From: Achromobacter pulmonis
GTDB taxonomy: Bacteria > Pseudomonadota > Gammaproteobacteria > Burkholderiales > Burkholderiaceae_B
NCBI RefSeq assembly: GCF_002885955.2
Contig: NZ_POQS01000002.1
Location: 753,526-817,525, forward strand
Direction: 5' to 3'
Length of the DNA: 64,000 nucleotides
Part shown: piece by piece, positions 27,875 through 35,935 of the stretch
Layout of the letters: the number at the start of each line of letters is the position of its first letter
Position numbering within the stretch: the stretch's first letter is position 1
Notes under the pieces: model-generated
What the model was told of the DNA's origin: nothing
Database searches by the model: none
Seen by the model: the letters and a program-made list of their open reading frames with translations, nothing else
Translations under genes and position numbers: made by a program

Positions 27875-29391
27875 TACAGAGACTCCAGGAAACGGATCAG
27901 ATCGGCGCGTTCTTCGGGCGTCATCGCGACCACGCGGTCGCGCGCCGGCCTGGCCTCGCCGCCATGCCACAGCACCGCCTCCAGCAGGCTGCGCGCGCGC
28001 CCGTCGTGCAGCCAGGTGGCGTTGGGATTGACGGTCTTGGTCAGGCCGATGCCCCACAGCGGCGGCGTGCGCCATTCGCGGCCGGTGGCCTCGCCGTCGG
28101 ACACGCCGTCGGCCAGCTCGTCGCCCATGTCGTGCACCAGCATGTCGGTATAAGGCCAGATCAGCTGAAAGCGGTGCTCGGGCTGCCTGGCGTTGCGGCT
28201 GGTCACGTACTTGGGCACGTGGCAGGCGATGCAATTGGATTCGTAGAACAGCTTCTTGCCGGCCAGCACGCGGGCGTCGTCGGCCTCGCGGCGCTGCGGC
28301 ACCGCCAGGTTGGTGGAATAGATGGTGACGAAATCCATCAGCTTGCCCGGCACTTCCTCGTCGCCGAAGCGCGGCTGCGCGCCGTGCGGCATGTCCAGGC
28401 ACTGCGGCTGCGCGGCGGTGCAGTCGCCGGAATGCCTGGGGAACAGCGGCGTGGACAGGCCCATGTCGTTGGAGAACGCGGCCGCGCTCTGCTGCTCCAC
28501 CGTGGGTTGGCCGGCCTTCAGGTTGAAGCGTCCCAGCACGCGCGCGCCGGTGCGGGCGTCGGTCACCCAGTTGGCCTTGCCGACGATGCCGTCGCGCCGG
28601 TCCGAACCCACGTTGGCCAGGATATCGGCCTCGTGAATGGCTTCGAGCAGCCCCAGCCCGATCATGGGCGGGGCCAGGCGCGGCGAGATCTGCGTATCGG
28701 CGCGCAGCGGACCGTAGCCGGGGTTCTCGATGCGGTAGGTCGGCTTCATCAGCGTGGCGGTCTCGCCGCCGTTGAGCGCCACCGTGACCGGCTCGTACTC
28801 GATCTCCATGCGGCCTTCGGCCGGCAACCCCGCCACCGCGAAGTTCTGCAGCTGCACGCCGTAGACCGGCTCGGGCAGCGAGGCGATCTCGTCGGGGGCC
28901 AGCCTGGGATGGCCGCGGTCGGGACCCTGCGGCACCGCCAGGCGCAGCAGCAGCGCCACGGCGTCGGTGCGTTCGAGCGGATCGAAGCCCGGCACGGTGC
29001 CGCGTCCGTCCTTGGTATGGCAGGCCTGGCAGGAACGCGCGTTGAATAGCGGCCCCAGCCCGTCGGAGGCCTGCGTCGAGGCCGGCGCCGACACCCAGTC
29101 CTTGCGGAACAGCCCGTTGCCGACCAGGAACTGCTGGCGCCCTTCGAAGCTCATGTTGGCCGACGGGTGCGAAAAAATGTCGGCATTGATCAGCTTGTTG
29201 ATGGTGGCGGCCCCGGCCTGCATGGTCTCGAAGCTCTCGACCTTGGAGAAGTCGCGCGTGGGCGCGGTGATGGCCGTGACGCGCTTGCGGTCCTCGGCGC
29301 TCAGGTCGTCGCGCCCGGCGGGCAGGTCGGGCGCGGCGGCGGCGACGGCGTGCGCCGACGCCGCCAATACGGCGGCTAATGCGAATTTCAC
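27874..29391 (-). CDS. Di-heme c-type cytochrome / DUF1111 oxidoreductase
   Basis: A periplasmic redox protein of the DUF1111 (di-heme oxidoreductase-like) family. The 505-residue precursor has a signal peptide (FALAAVLAASAHAVAAAAPD) and two c-type heme motifs, CQACH near residue 118 and CIACH near residue 385. The C-terminal part has LHDGRARSLLEAVLWHGGEA, typical of MauG/cytochrome-c-peroxidase relatives. The start is a GTG whose last bases overlap the stop of the upstream imelysin gene (GTGA). Such overlaps on both sides show a coupled operon. It may oxidise or reduce iron bound by the imelysins; this is inference. Confidence 0.9.
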   Translation of the reverse strand: MKFALAAVLAASAHAVAAAAPDLPAGRDDLSAEDRKRVTAITAPTRDFSKVESFETMQAGAATINKLINADIFSHPSANMSFEGRQQFLVGNGLFRKDWVSAPASTQASDGLGPLFNARSCQACHTKDGRGTVPGFDPLERTDAVALLLRLAVPQGPDRGHPRLAPDEIASLPEPVYGVQLQNFAVAGLPAEGRMEIEYEPVTVALNGGETATLMKPTYRIENPGYGPLRADTQISPRLAPPMIGLGLLEAIHEADILANVGSDRRDGIVGKANWVTDARTGARVLGRFNLKAGQPTVEQQSAAAFSNDMGLSTPLFPRHSGDCTAAQPQCLDMPHGAQPRFGDEEVPGKLMDFVTIYSTNLAVPQRREADDARVLAGKKLFYESNCIACHVPKYVTSRNARQPEHRFQLIWPYTDMLVHDMGDELADGVSDGEATGREWRTPPLWGIGLTKTVNPNATWLHDGRARSLLEAVLWHGGEARPARDRVVAMTPEERADLIRFLESL

Positions 29392-30686
29392 TGGAATACG
29401 GCGTCGGGTTTGTCCAGGCTGTCGGAACCTTCGATGGAGACCTTGCCCAGCTCCAGCAGCGCGATCACGCGCTCCAGGCTGCGCGTCTGGTCGACCAGGC
29501 GGTCGATGGCGGCCTGCACCACGGCGTTGCCTTCCTTGTTGCCGTCGGCAATCATCTGGTCGTAGGTTTCCACCGTTTCGGCGCGGGTCTTCATGGCCTG
29601 CATGGCGGCGACCGTGGCGTCCAGCTTGGCGCGCACTTCGGCGTCGAGCTTGGGGTCCTTGGCGCGGACCAGGTCGGACAGGCTGGCGCCCGAGACCGTC
29701 TTGCCGTCGATGCGGGTGTACGCGCCGAGGTAGACGTTGCGGATGCCGATCTGGTCGTAATAGTGGGAGTTGTGCGTGTTGTCCGAGAAGCAGTCGTGCT
29801 CTTCCTCGGGATCGTGCAGCATCAGGCCCAGCTTCATGCGCTCGCCGGCCAGTTCGCCGTAGGACAGGCTGCCCAGGCCCGTCAGCATGGCGATCAGGCC
29901 CGCCTTGGGATCTTCCTCGACGGCCTTGCGCGCGGCGCCGTCCTTCTTCCAGTTGCCGACCATCTCTTCCAGGTCGGACACCAGCAGGTCGGTCACGGCC
30001 TTCAGGAATTCGACCCGGCGCTCGCAATGGCCGCCGGTGCATTGCTTGGGATCGAAATCCGTATGCGGGCGGTTCCCCGAATGGCGCTCCTGCGGCGTGC
30101 CCTTGCGGTCGGCCGGCGCCGGGCCGGTGCCATTCAGATCCTGGCCCCACAGCAGGAATTCGATGGCGTGATAGCCCGTGGCCACGTTGGCCTCGTTGCC
30201 ATCGGCCTCGTGCAGCACTTCGGACAGCAGCTCGGGCGTGATCTTGCTGACGTCCACCGTCTTACCGCCGACCGAGATCTTCGAATTGGCGATGACGTTG
30301 ACCGCGTAGTAGGCGTTCTCGTCGTTCTCGGTGCCGTACGAGGCGTCGACGTAGTCGATCAGGCCTTCGTCCAGCGGCCAGGCGTTCACGCGGCCTTCCC
30401 AGTCGTCGACGATGGGGTTGCCGAAGCGGTAGGCCTCGGTCTGCTGGTACGGCACGCGGGCCGCCAGCCAGGCCGCGCGCGCGGCCGCGAGCGTCTCTGC
30501 GCTGGGCTTGGCGATCAAGGCGTCGACGGCCTTGCGCAGCGTCCGGGCGGAAGCCAGCGAATCTTCGTAGCCGGCCAGCGCCAGGTCCGAATACGTGGCG
30601 ACCACGGCCTTGGGTTCGACGGCCGCCTGGGCCACGCCTCCGAATACCGTGGCGGCCAACACCGCTCCCAACAACAACTTGCGCAT
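29388..30686 (-). CDS. Imelysin-family (IrpA-like) periplasmic protein
   Basis: The 432-residue precursor has a signal peptide (LLLGAVLAATVFGGVAQA) and two repeated helical halves. It carries the GxHxxE motif as GYHAIEFLLWGQD near residue 168. Further conserved stretches are NAWPLDEGLIDYVD and HDCFSDNTHNSHYYDQ. Members have been called insulin-cleaving metalloproteinase or iron-regulated protein A, and an iron-binding role is now favoured for many. It is the first gene of the four-gene minus-strand operon. No convincing Fur box could be identified in the AT-rich stretch at 30755-30795. Confidence 0.9.
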   Translation of the reverse strand: MRKLLLGAVLAATVFGGVAQAAVEPKAVVATYSDLALAGYEDSLASARTLRKAVDALIAKPSAETLAAARAAWLAARVPYQQTEAYRFGNPIVDDWEGRVNAWPLDEGLIDYVDASYGTENDENAYYAVNVIANSKISVGGKTVDVSKITPELLSEVLHEADGNEANVATGYHAIEFLLWGQDLNGTGPAPADRKGTPQERHSGNRPHTDFDPKQCTGGHCERRVEFLKAVTDLLVSDLEEMVGNWKKDGAARKAVEEDPKAGLIAMLTGLGSLSYGELAGERMKLGLMLHDPEEEHDCFSDNTHNSHYYDQIGIRNVYLGAYTRIDGKTVSGASLSDLVRAKDPKLDAEVRAKLDATVAAMQAMKTRAETVETYDQMIADGNKEGNAVVQAAIDRLVDQTRSLERVIALLELGKVSIEGSDSLDKPDAVFQ

Positions 30687-30837
30687 CGACGTTCTCCCGT
30701 ATCTGGACAGGGCCCCGCCCCCGCGGCGGTTCCCTGGTCTTTGGATTTTGAGGATGCGAGTGTAAACAATTTTCGTTTGTTGTTCAGAATACCGTCAGAT
30801 ACCGGGCTTTTTGTTAGCCCCTGCGGTGGTGCGCCAT

Positions 30838-30854
30838 GCACCAACACGGCCCAT
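30838..30854 (+). promoter_or_regulatory. Possible NtrC-type enhancer site
   Basis: TGCACCAACACGGCCCA has the left half (TGCACCAACA) identical to the classic NtrC site as I remember it from glnA; the right half is poor. It starts about 80 bp upstream of the sigma-54-type promoter, within the range expected for an enhancer-binding activator. Confidence 0.35.
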
Positions 30855-30917
30855 GCGGCGCACCAGCCGAACGCCGCCTCTGCCTTGCGCCGCCGTTGCG
30901 GCAGGCCGGATGCGGCC

Positions 30918-30934
30918 TGGCATGGCTCTTGCTT
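30918..30934 (+). promoter_or_regulatory. Sigma-54 (RpoN)-type promoter
   Basis: TGGCATGGCTCTTGCTT fits the -24/-12 pattern TGGCAC-N5-TTGCW with one mismatch and has the required GG-N10-GC spacing. It lies 65 bp before the start of the ABC importer operon, on the same strand. Confidence 0.6.
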
Positions 30935-30998
30935 GATGTCCTCCATATGCACGCGTGTTCACAAGCGCCATATCCATTGCCGACCAGGAGAGCCTCGC

Positions 30999-32006
30999 AT
31001 GATCGACCGAAACAAGCCCTTTGCCTTCAACGCCAGCCGCCGCCGGCTGATCCGGGGCGCCGCGCTGGGCGCCGCGGCAATGGCGGCGCCCGCGCTTGTG
31101 CGGGCGCAATCGGGCCCGGTCATCCGCATCGGCTTCTGGCCCGTCGCGGCCGGCCTGCCCTTCTACGCGGCCCTGGAAAAGGGCTACTTCAAGGAGGCTG
31201 GCCTCAACGTCGAGGCGCTGAAGTTCGCCGGCCCGCAGCAAGTCATGGAAGCCATGCTGGCCGGCCGCGCGGACGGCAGCGCTAACGGCACCGGATCGGC
31301 CAACCTGGCCATCGGCGAGATAGCCTCGCCCGGCCTGTTCAAGATTTTCGCGTCCAATCCCAGCAACGCGCGCAACGTGCTGGATGAATTCATCGTCGCG
31401 AAAGACAGCCCCATCCAATCCATGGCGGACCTCAAGGGGAAAAGGGTGGGAACCGGGCCCGGCATCCAGAATTCCACGCTGGCCAAGGCGGTGCTGGAGC
31501 GCGCCGGCGTGACCGGGGCGACCGTGGTCGAACTGGCGATCAGCCAGCACGTCGCCGCGGTCGCCGCCGGTCAGCTCGATGCCTGCTACACGCTCGAGCC
31601 CACCGGCACCGTGGGCCGGCTCAACGGCACCACCCGCGTGCTGGAGGCGGGCGTCATCGCCAAGTATGTGCTGGGCGATCCGATGGCGCCGTGGTTCGGC
31701 GGATCGGCCTCGCTGACCACCGCCTTCCTCGAAAAGCATCCCGAGGAAAGCCGGAAATTCATCGCCGCGTATGCCCGCGGCATCGAGCTGATCCGCGGCA
31801 AGCCCGACGAGGCGCGCCCCTACATGAAGGGCTACACCGCGATCGAAGGCCCGATGACGCAGGCCGTGCCGCTCGCGGCCTACACGCTCTACGACGAATT
31901 CACGCCAAGCGACATCCAGTACTTCCAGAAGTACTTCGACCTCTTCGCCGAAAAAGGCGTCTTCGCGCAGAAGGTCGACGTCTCCACGATGCTTTACAAG
32001 GGCTGA
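30999..32006 (+). CDS. ABC transporter substrate-binding protein (NMT1/SsuA-like)
   Basis: Periplasmic binding protein of a nitrate/sulfonate/taurine-type importer; the ligand is unknown. The 335-residue precursor has a twin-arginine-like signal (SRRRLIRGAALGAAAMAAPALVRA) and the two-lobed fold with IGFWPVAAGLPFYAALEKGYFKEAGL, KRVGTGPGIQNSTLAKAVLERAG and a hinge region near LDACYTLEPTG. AGGAG lies 9 bp before the ATG. It is the first gene of a three-gene importer and sits behind a sigma-54-type promoter, which suggests a nitrogen-containing substrate. Confidence 0.9.
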   Translation: MIDRNKPFAFNASRRRLIRGAALGAAAMAAPALVRAQSGPVIRIGFWPVAAGLPFYAALEKGYFKEAGLNVEALKFAGPQQVMEAMLAGRADGSANGTGSANLAIGEIASPGLFKIFASNPSNARNVLDEFIVAKDSPIQSMADLKGKRVGTGPGIQNSTLAKAVLERAGVTGATVVELAISQHVAAVAAGQLDACYTLEPTGTVGRLNGTTRVLEAGVIAKYVLGDPMAPWFGGSASLTTAFLEKHPEESRKFIAAYARGIELIRGKPDEARPYMKGYTAIEGPMTQAVPLAAYTLYDEFTPSDIQYFQKYFDLFAEKGVFAQKVDVSTMLYKG

Positions 32007-32009
32007 GCC

Positions 32010-32819
32010 ATGACCGCGACCGCATTGACCGCCGCCACGCCCGAGGCGAAACGGCCCCCGCGCAGGTTCCGCGCCGCCCGCCTGCTGCCGCTGATCGGGC
32101 CGCTGGCATTGTTCATCGTGTGGGATCTGGTGCTGCGGCTGCAGCTGGTCAGCCCCGTCCTGCTCCCCACCCCGGGCGCCGCCCTCGCGGCGCTGGCCAG
32201 GGGCATGGCGGGCGGACCGCTGCTGGGCGACTTCCTGTCGTCGCTGAACCGGACCCTGCAGGCCTTCCTGATCGCCGGCGTGATCGGCGTGCCCCTGGGC
32301 GTGCTGCTGGGCAGCAGCGAAAAGGCCTACCGCAGCGTCGAGTTCCTGGTCGACTTCTTCCGCTCCACGCCGTCCTCGGCGCTGATCCCGCTGTTTCTGA
32401 TGATCTTCGGCGTCACCGACATGAACAAGATCGCCATCGCCGCCTTCGCGGCGGTGCTGGTGATCCTGTTCAACAGCGCCTATGGCGTGATCAATGCGCG
32501 CAAACAGCGCGTCATGGCGGCGCGCGTGATGGGCGCGTCGCGCTGGCGCATCTTCAAGGACGTGCTGATCTGGGAAAGCCTGCAGCCCACGTTCGTGGGG
32601 CTGCGCAGCGGCGTATCGATGGCGCTGGTCATCGTCATCGTGGCGGAGATGTTCATCGGTTCCGACAGCGGGCTGGGCAATCGCATCATCAACTCGCAGC
32701 AGGTGCTGAACGTGCGCGAAATGTACGCCTCGATCCTGGCGGCCGGCGCGCTCGGCTATGCGCTGAACATTCTTTTTCTCGTGCTTGAAAAGCGCGTCGT
32801 CCATTGGAGCGGCCGGTAA
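32010..32819 (+). CDS. ABC transporter permease (SsuC/TauC-like)
   Basis: Inner-membrane channel subunit. The 269-residue protein has about six membrane segments and the BPD permease EAA-loop region VMAARVMGASRWRIFKDVLI. It follows the binding-protein gene by 3 bp, and its stop is immediately followed by the ATPase start. Confidence 0.92.
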   Translation: MTATALTAATPEAKRPPRRFRAARLLPLIGPLALFIVWDLVLRLQLVSPVLLPTPGAALAALARGMAGGPLLGDFLSSLNRTLQAFLIAGVIGVPLGVLLGSSEKAYRSVEFLVDFFRSTPSSALIPLFLMIFGVTDMNKIAIAAFAAVLVILFNSAYGVINARKQRVMAARVMGASRWRIFKDVLIWESLQPTFVGLRSGVSMALVIVIVAEMFIGSDSGLGNRIINSQQVLNVREMYASILAAGALGYALNILFLVLEKRVVHWSGR

Positions 32820-33665
32820 ATGTCCACCGTCATCAATCCCGTCATCGCCCCGGCCCCCGCGGCCGCCCCCTTCACCCCGGGCCCGCTGGGCACGCACATC
32901 ACGATACGCGGGCTGACCAAATACTTCGCCGGCTGGCCGTTGTACGAGAACTTCGACCTCGACATCCCCAAAGGCAAGATCGTGTCCGTCTTCGGCCCCA
33001 ACGGCTGCGGCAAATCCACCCTGATCAACATGATCGCCGGCCTGATCCCGGTCGATTCGGGCGAGATCCTGTTCGACGGGAAGTCGCTCGCGCAGACCAA
33101 GATCGGCTATGTCTTCCAGAACTACCGCGAAGCCTTGTTCCCTTGGCTGCGCACCATCGACAACATCGCCTATCCCCTGCTCCTCGAAGGCCGCAGCAAG
33201 GCCCAGGTCGACGCGCGCGTGGAAGAGCTGGTGGCGTCGTTCGACGTCAAGTTCGACCTGAAGCGCTATCCGTACGAGCTGTCCGGCGGGCAGCAACAGA
33301 CCGCATCCATCATGCGCGCGCTGGCTCCGGGGCCCGAAGTGCTGTTCCTGGACGAGCCCTTTTCCGCCCTGGACTTCGAGATGACCCTGTTCATCCGCGA
33401 GAAGCTGCAAGAGGTTTTCATGCAGACCGGCACCACCATGCTGCTGGTGTCGCACGATCTGGAAGAAGCCGTATACCTGGCCGACCAGGTCCTGCTGCTG
33501 ACCAGGCGCCCGACCCGGGTCGCCGAGATCCTGGAGTATCGCGACGCCCGCCCCCGCACCGTGGAAACGCTGTCCGAACCCAGCTTCATCCGGACGAAGA
33601 AACTCAGCCTGGAGATTTTCCAGCGCGAAGTGCGCAGACCGTCCGCAGGCTCTCTTTCCGAATAA
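32820..33665 (+). CDS. ABC transporter ATPase (SsuB/TauB-like)
   Basis: Energises the importer. The 281-residue protein has Walker A GPNGCGKST near residue 60, a Q-loop (VFQNYREALFPW), signature LSGGQQQTASIMRAL, Walker B VLFLDEPFSALD and the switch histidine in LLVSHDLEEAV. An extra N-terminal segment rich in Pro/Ala (about residues 1-22) precedes the ABC fold. Confidence 0.93.
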   Translation: MSTVINPVIAPAPAAAPFTPGPLGTHITIRGLTKYFAGWPLYENFDLDIPKGKIVSVFGPNGCGKSTLINMIAGLIPVDSGEILFDGKSLAQTKIGYVFQNYREALFPWLRTIDNIAYPLLLEGRSKAQVDARVEELVASFDVKFDLKRYPYELSGGQQQTASIMRALAPGPEVLFLDEPFSALDFEMTLFIREKLQEVFMQTGTTMLLVSHDLEEAVYLADQVLLLTRRPTRVAEILEYRDARPRTVETLSEPSFIRTKKLSLEIFQREVRRPSAGSLSE

Positions 33666-33745
33666 GAAAATGCGTAATCCGCATTGAGCCGGCTCCAGGA
33701 CAGGTCTACACTGACCGTTCCTCTACCGCCTGGAGCATGCGCCTC

Positions 33746-34300
33746 ATGAGCACCTACAAGATCGCCGTATTCGTCGGTAGCCTGCGCGCCGCGTCGTTCA
33801 ATCTGCGGCTGGCGCGCGCACTCGAGAAGCTGATGCCCGCGGACTTCAAGTTCGACTACGTCAGCCTGGGAGACGTGCCGCTCTACAACCAGGACAACGA
33901 AAACAACATGCCCGCGCCCGCCGCCAAGCTCAAGCAGCAAGTCGCCGACGCCCAGGGCGTCCTGTTCGTGTCCCCCGAGCACAACCGCTCGCTGCCGGCC
34001 GCCCTCAAGAACGCCATCGACTGGGGCACGCGTCCCTACGGCACGAATTGTTGGGCGGGCAAGGCCGCCGGCATCGTCGGCACCTCGCCCAGCGCCGCCG
34101 GCACCGCGCTGATGCAGCAGCACCTGCGCAACATTCTGGCCGCCGAAGGGGCCAACGTCCTGACCACGCCCGAGGTGTTCCTGCAGTTCCACGAAGACCT
34201 CATCGACGACCAGTACAACATCACCAACGAAGGCACGCGCAAGTTCCTGCAAGGCTGGATCGACCGCTACGTGGACTGGATCAAGAAGTTCAACGCCTGA
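33746..34300 (+). CDS. NADPH-dependent FMN reductase
   Basis: A flavodoxin-like oxidoreductase of the SsuE/ArsH/chromate-reductase superfamily. The 184-residue protein has the FMN phosphate loop VGSLRAASFNLRLARAL near residue 11 and the flavin-contacting SPEHNRSLPAALKNAIDW. ATG 33746 is preferred because GGAG lies 10 bp upstream; an ATG three codons earlier is only 1 bp from it. The gap to the ABC ATPase is 80 bp, so it may have its own promoter, although FMN reductases often accompany sulfonate importers. It ends in a strong terminator. Confidence 0.9.
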   Translation: MSTYKIAVFVGSLRAASFNLRLARALEKLMPADFKFDYVSLGDVPLYNQDNENNMPAPAAKLKQQVADAQGVLFVSPEHNRSLPAALKNAIDWGTRPYGTNCWAGKAAGIVGTSPSAAGTALMQQHLRNILAAEGANVLTTPEVFLQFHEDLIDDQYNITNEGTRKFLQGWIDRYVDWIKKFNA

Positions 34301-34370
34301 TCGCCGCCGTTGCCGGCCGCGAGCCACGCTCCAGCCGGCAGAGATCGCCTGCCCTACCTCCAGGCGATCG

Positions 34371-34402
34371 AGCCCTCCGATGCGTCGGAGGGCTTTTTTT
34401 TT
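34371..34402 (+). terminator. Intrinsic terminator of FMN reductase
   Basis: Stem AGCCCTCCGA/TCGGAGGGCT closes a tight loop and is followed by nine Ts. It insulates the repeat array downstream from readthrough. Confidence 0.92.
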
Positions 34403-34428
34403 CGCCGGGGCGGATACCCCCTTGCCGG

Positions 34429-34966
34429 TTATCCCCGCCGACTGTGGAGAAACTTGAGGAAAGCCTTGGGGTAGAACCGAAATCCCCTGTCGCGCCAAGC
34501 ACTTGCAAGCGGCGATCAAAAACTGCGCAATCCGTCTTTTGGATGATTTCGGGCGGGTTTATCCACCGGAAAGCGCCGGTGGCGCGCTGGCCGGACCGCC
34601 GGTGTGGATTTGTCCCCGCATTCTGTGGAAAAGCATGAGGACAGCATGAGGGCAGCTTGGGATTCCCCTTGCACATCAATGACCTGCAGACGGTGGTCAA
34701 GAATGGCCCAGCCACCTCGCCGCGGCCCGCCGGTTGTCCCCGGGAAATGTGGATAAGCCTGAGGACAGTCTCTGCGCAGCTGCAAAATTCCCTTGCCCGC
34801 CAAAGACTTGGGGGAGCCGGGCAAGAAACGCGCAGCGCCCCGCACCGGTCCGCGCATCGGCGGCGCGGCCTCGCGCACGCCATCGGCGTCCCGGGCTTGT
34901 CCCCACCGGATGTGGACAAACCTCTGAACAGTCGCATGACAAGCTGAAAAAACGCTTATCCGACAG
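34429..34966. repeat. Array of DnaA-box-like repeats
   Basis: Four units share the pattern TTRTCCCC-N6-TGTGGANAA with an invariant 6-bp spacer, starting at 34429, 34610, 34734 and 34897 (periods 181, 124 and 163 bp). Each continues with a TGAGGACAG-like segment, and in the first three units a stretch ending ATTCCC or ATCCCC. TGTGGATAA at 34748-34756 is a perfect DnaA box on the minus strand. The other units differ only at the seventh base. TTATCCACC (34559-34567) and TTATCCGACA (34957-34966) are further near-matches. This suggests a DnaA-binding or titration region; it is not next to dnaA. Confidence 0.7.
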
Positions 34967-35007
34967 TCACTTGGAAGCCGTGCTCAAGAAAGAAGCAGCC
35001 CGCGGGC

Positions 35008-35223
35008 TCAGTTGTCCCCTTCCAGGCGCATGCCGATCTTCAAGCCGACCTGCCAGTACGCCACCTTGCCGTCCTTGATGTGGCCGCGCACTTCGGTGAC
35101 CTCGAACCAATCCAGATTGCGCAGGGTTTCGGATGCGCGCGCGATGGCCTGGGTGATGGCGTCGTCGGTGGACTTGGTGGAGGAACCCACCAGTTCGATT
35201 TGCTTGTAGACATGATTCGACAT
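35008..35223 (-). CDS. Dodecin
   Basis: A small flavin-storage protein that forms a hollow dodecamer. The 71-residue product (MSNHVYKQIELVGSSTKSTD) has the beta-alpha-beta-beta dodecin pattern, with conserved W39 in LDWFEVTEVRGHIKDGKVAYWQV and the IARA...L helix. The ATG at 35223 has GGAG 7 bp upstream. The much longer open frame upstream is an antisense shadow. Nearest relevant neighbour: the FMN reductase on the other side of the repeat array. Confidence 0.95.
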   Translation of the reverse strand: MSNHVYKQIELVGSSTKSTDDAITQAIARASETLRNLDWFEVTEVRGHIKDGKVAYWQVGLKIGMRLEGDN

Positions 35224-35412
35224 AGCTCGTCTCCGCGTAGGGGTGTGAGTCGTGAATCGCAGGTCCGGCGGCGATGTTCCGGCGCTTACGACCGGCAATC
35301 CATTCGAACACACAGCATACGCCCACGGCGCTAGAGTGGTGTTACGAGTTCCGTCGCGCCGGACTCGGCGCACGCGGACCCGCATCCGCAACGCAAGCAA
35401 GGAGGTATCGTC

Positions 35413-35919
35413 ATGCCTGAACGAAAAACCCTGGAACGAGCGGCGCGCGACAAACGTCAAGGCAAATCCGCATCCACGCAGGCCGGAGAATTCGTGCGCG
35501 AGGAAATCGAGCACGTGCGCGAAGGCAAGCACGGGGTGCGCTCCACCAAGCAGGCGATCGCCATCGGGCTGTCCAAGGCCCGCCGCGCCGGCGTCAAGCT
35601 GCCGGCGCCCAAGAAGGCCAGCACGGCCACCAAGCGCAAGGCCGAGCAGGACAACCACGCGGGCGCCGACGGCCATGCCAAGTCCGCCACGCGCGCCCGC
35701 GCCACCACCAAGGCCCTGAAGCGCGAGAGCGCCAAGCCGGCGTCGCGCTCCGCGCTGTCGCGCCATGCAAGCGCGTCGGCCTCCAAGCGCAGCGCAGCCG
35801 CGCGTTCGGCCGCCGCCAAAAAGGCCGCCGCCACCAAGGGCGCCGCGGGACGCTCGGCCGCCGCCAAGAAAGCCGCCCGCACGCGCGCGGCCAACCGGGC
35901 CAGCCACGCGCACCATTGA
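35413..35919 (+). CDS. DUF6496-type basic protein with histone-H1-like tail
   Basis: Function unknown; possibly a nucleoid or stress protein. The 168-residue product has a conserved N-terminal part (STQAGEFVREEIEHVREGKH and RSTKQAIAIGLSKARRAGVKL, residues ~20-62). A long Lys/Ala/Arg-rich, low-complexity tail follows (about residues 65-168, with repeats such as RSAAAKKAA), like bacterial histone-H1 homologues. A strong AAGGAGG lies 8 bp before the ATG, suggesting high expression. The tail length is likely to vary between strains through slippage or recombination of its repeats. Confidence 0.85.
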   Translation: MPERKTLERAARDKRQGKSASTQAGEFVREEIEHVREGKHGVRSTKQAIAIGLSKARRAGVKLPAPKKASTATKRKAEQDNHAGADGHAKSATRARATTKALKRESAKPASRSALSRHASASASKRSAAARSAAAKKAAATKGAAGRSAAAKKAARTRAANRASHAHH

Positions 35920-35935
35920 GCGCGCGGCGTGTCAG

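Larger units (their letters stand above)
30687..30998. other. Intergenic regulatory region between the imelysin operon and an ABC importer
   Basis: This 312-bp divergent region holds an AT-rich stretch (about 30755-30795) next to the imelysin side, a small hairpin GGGCT/AGCCC (30805-30821), the dyad TGGTGC-N5-GCACCA (30828-30844), an NtrC-like half-site and a sigma-54-type promoter (listed separately). I searched by eye for the conserved TPP riboswitch core and did not find it. Confidence 0.6.
34301..35007. other. Long non-coding region carrying a terminator and DnaA-box-like repeats
   Basis: 707 bp without a believable gene. Open frames here repeat similar short peptides only because the DNA is repeated. 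It holds the terminator at 34371-34402 and the repeat array at 34429-34966. The rest, up to the dodecin stop, shows no further feature that I can support. Confidence 0.75.

Noticed and set aside
30755..30795. Fur box before the imelysin operon
   Set aside because: The AT-rich stretch has only a weak AACAA/TTTGTT symmetry and does not match GATAATGATAATCATTATC well enough to call.
30687..30998. TPP riboswitch ahead of the NMT1/THI5-like importer
   Set aside because: The conserved core (CUGAGA and the pyrimidine-sensor segment) was not found; a sigma-54-type promoter explains the region better.
34290..34947. Open frames with recurring peptides in the gap after the FMN reductase
   Set aside because: The peptides recur because the DNA repeats contain DnaA-box-like sequences. 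The frames lack ribosome sites, contain no domains, and differ in frame between units.
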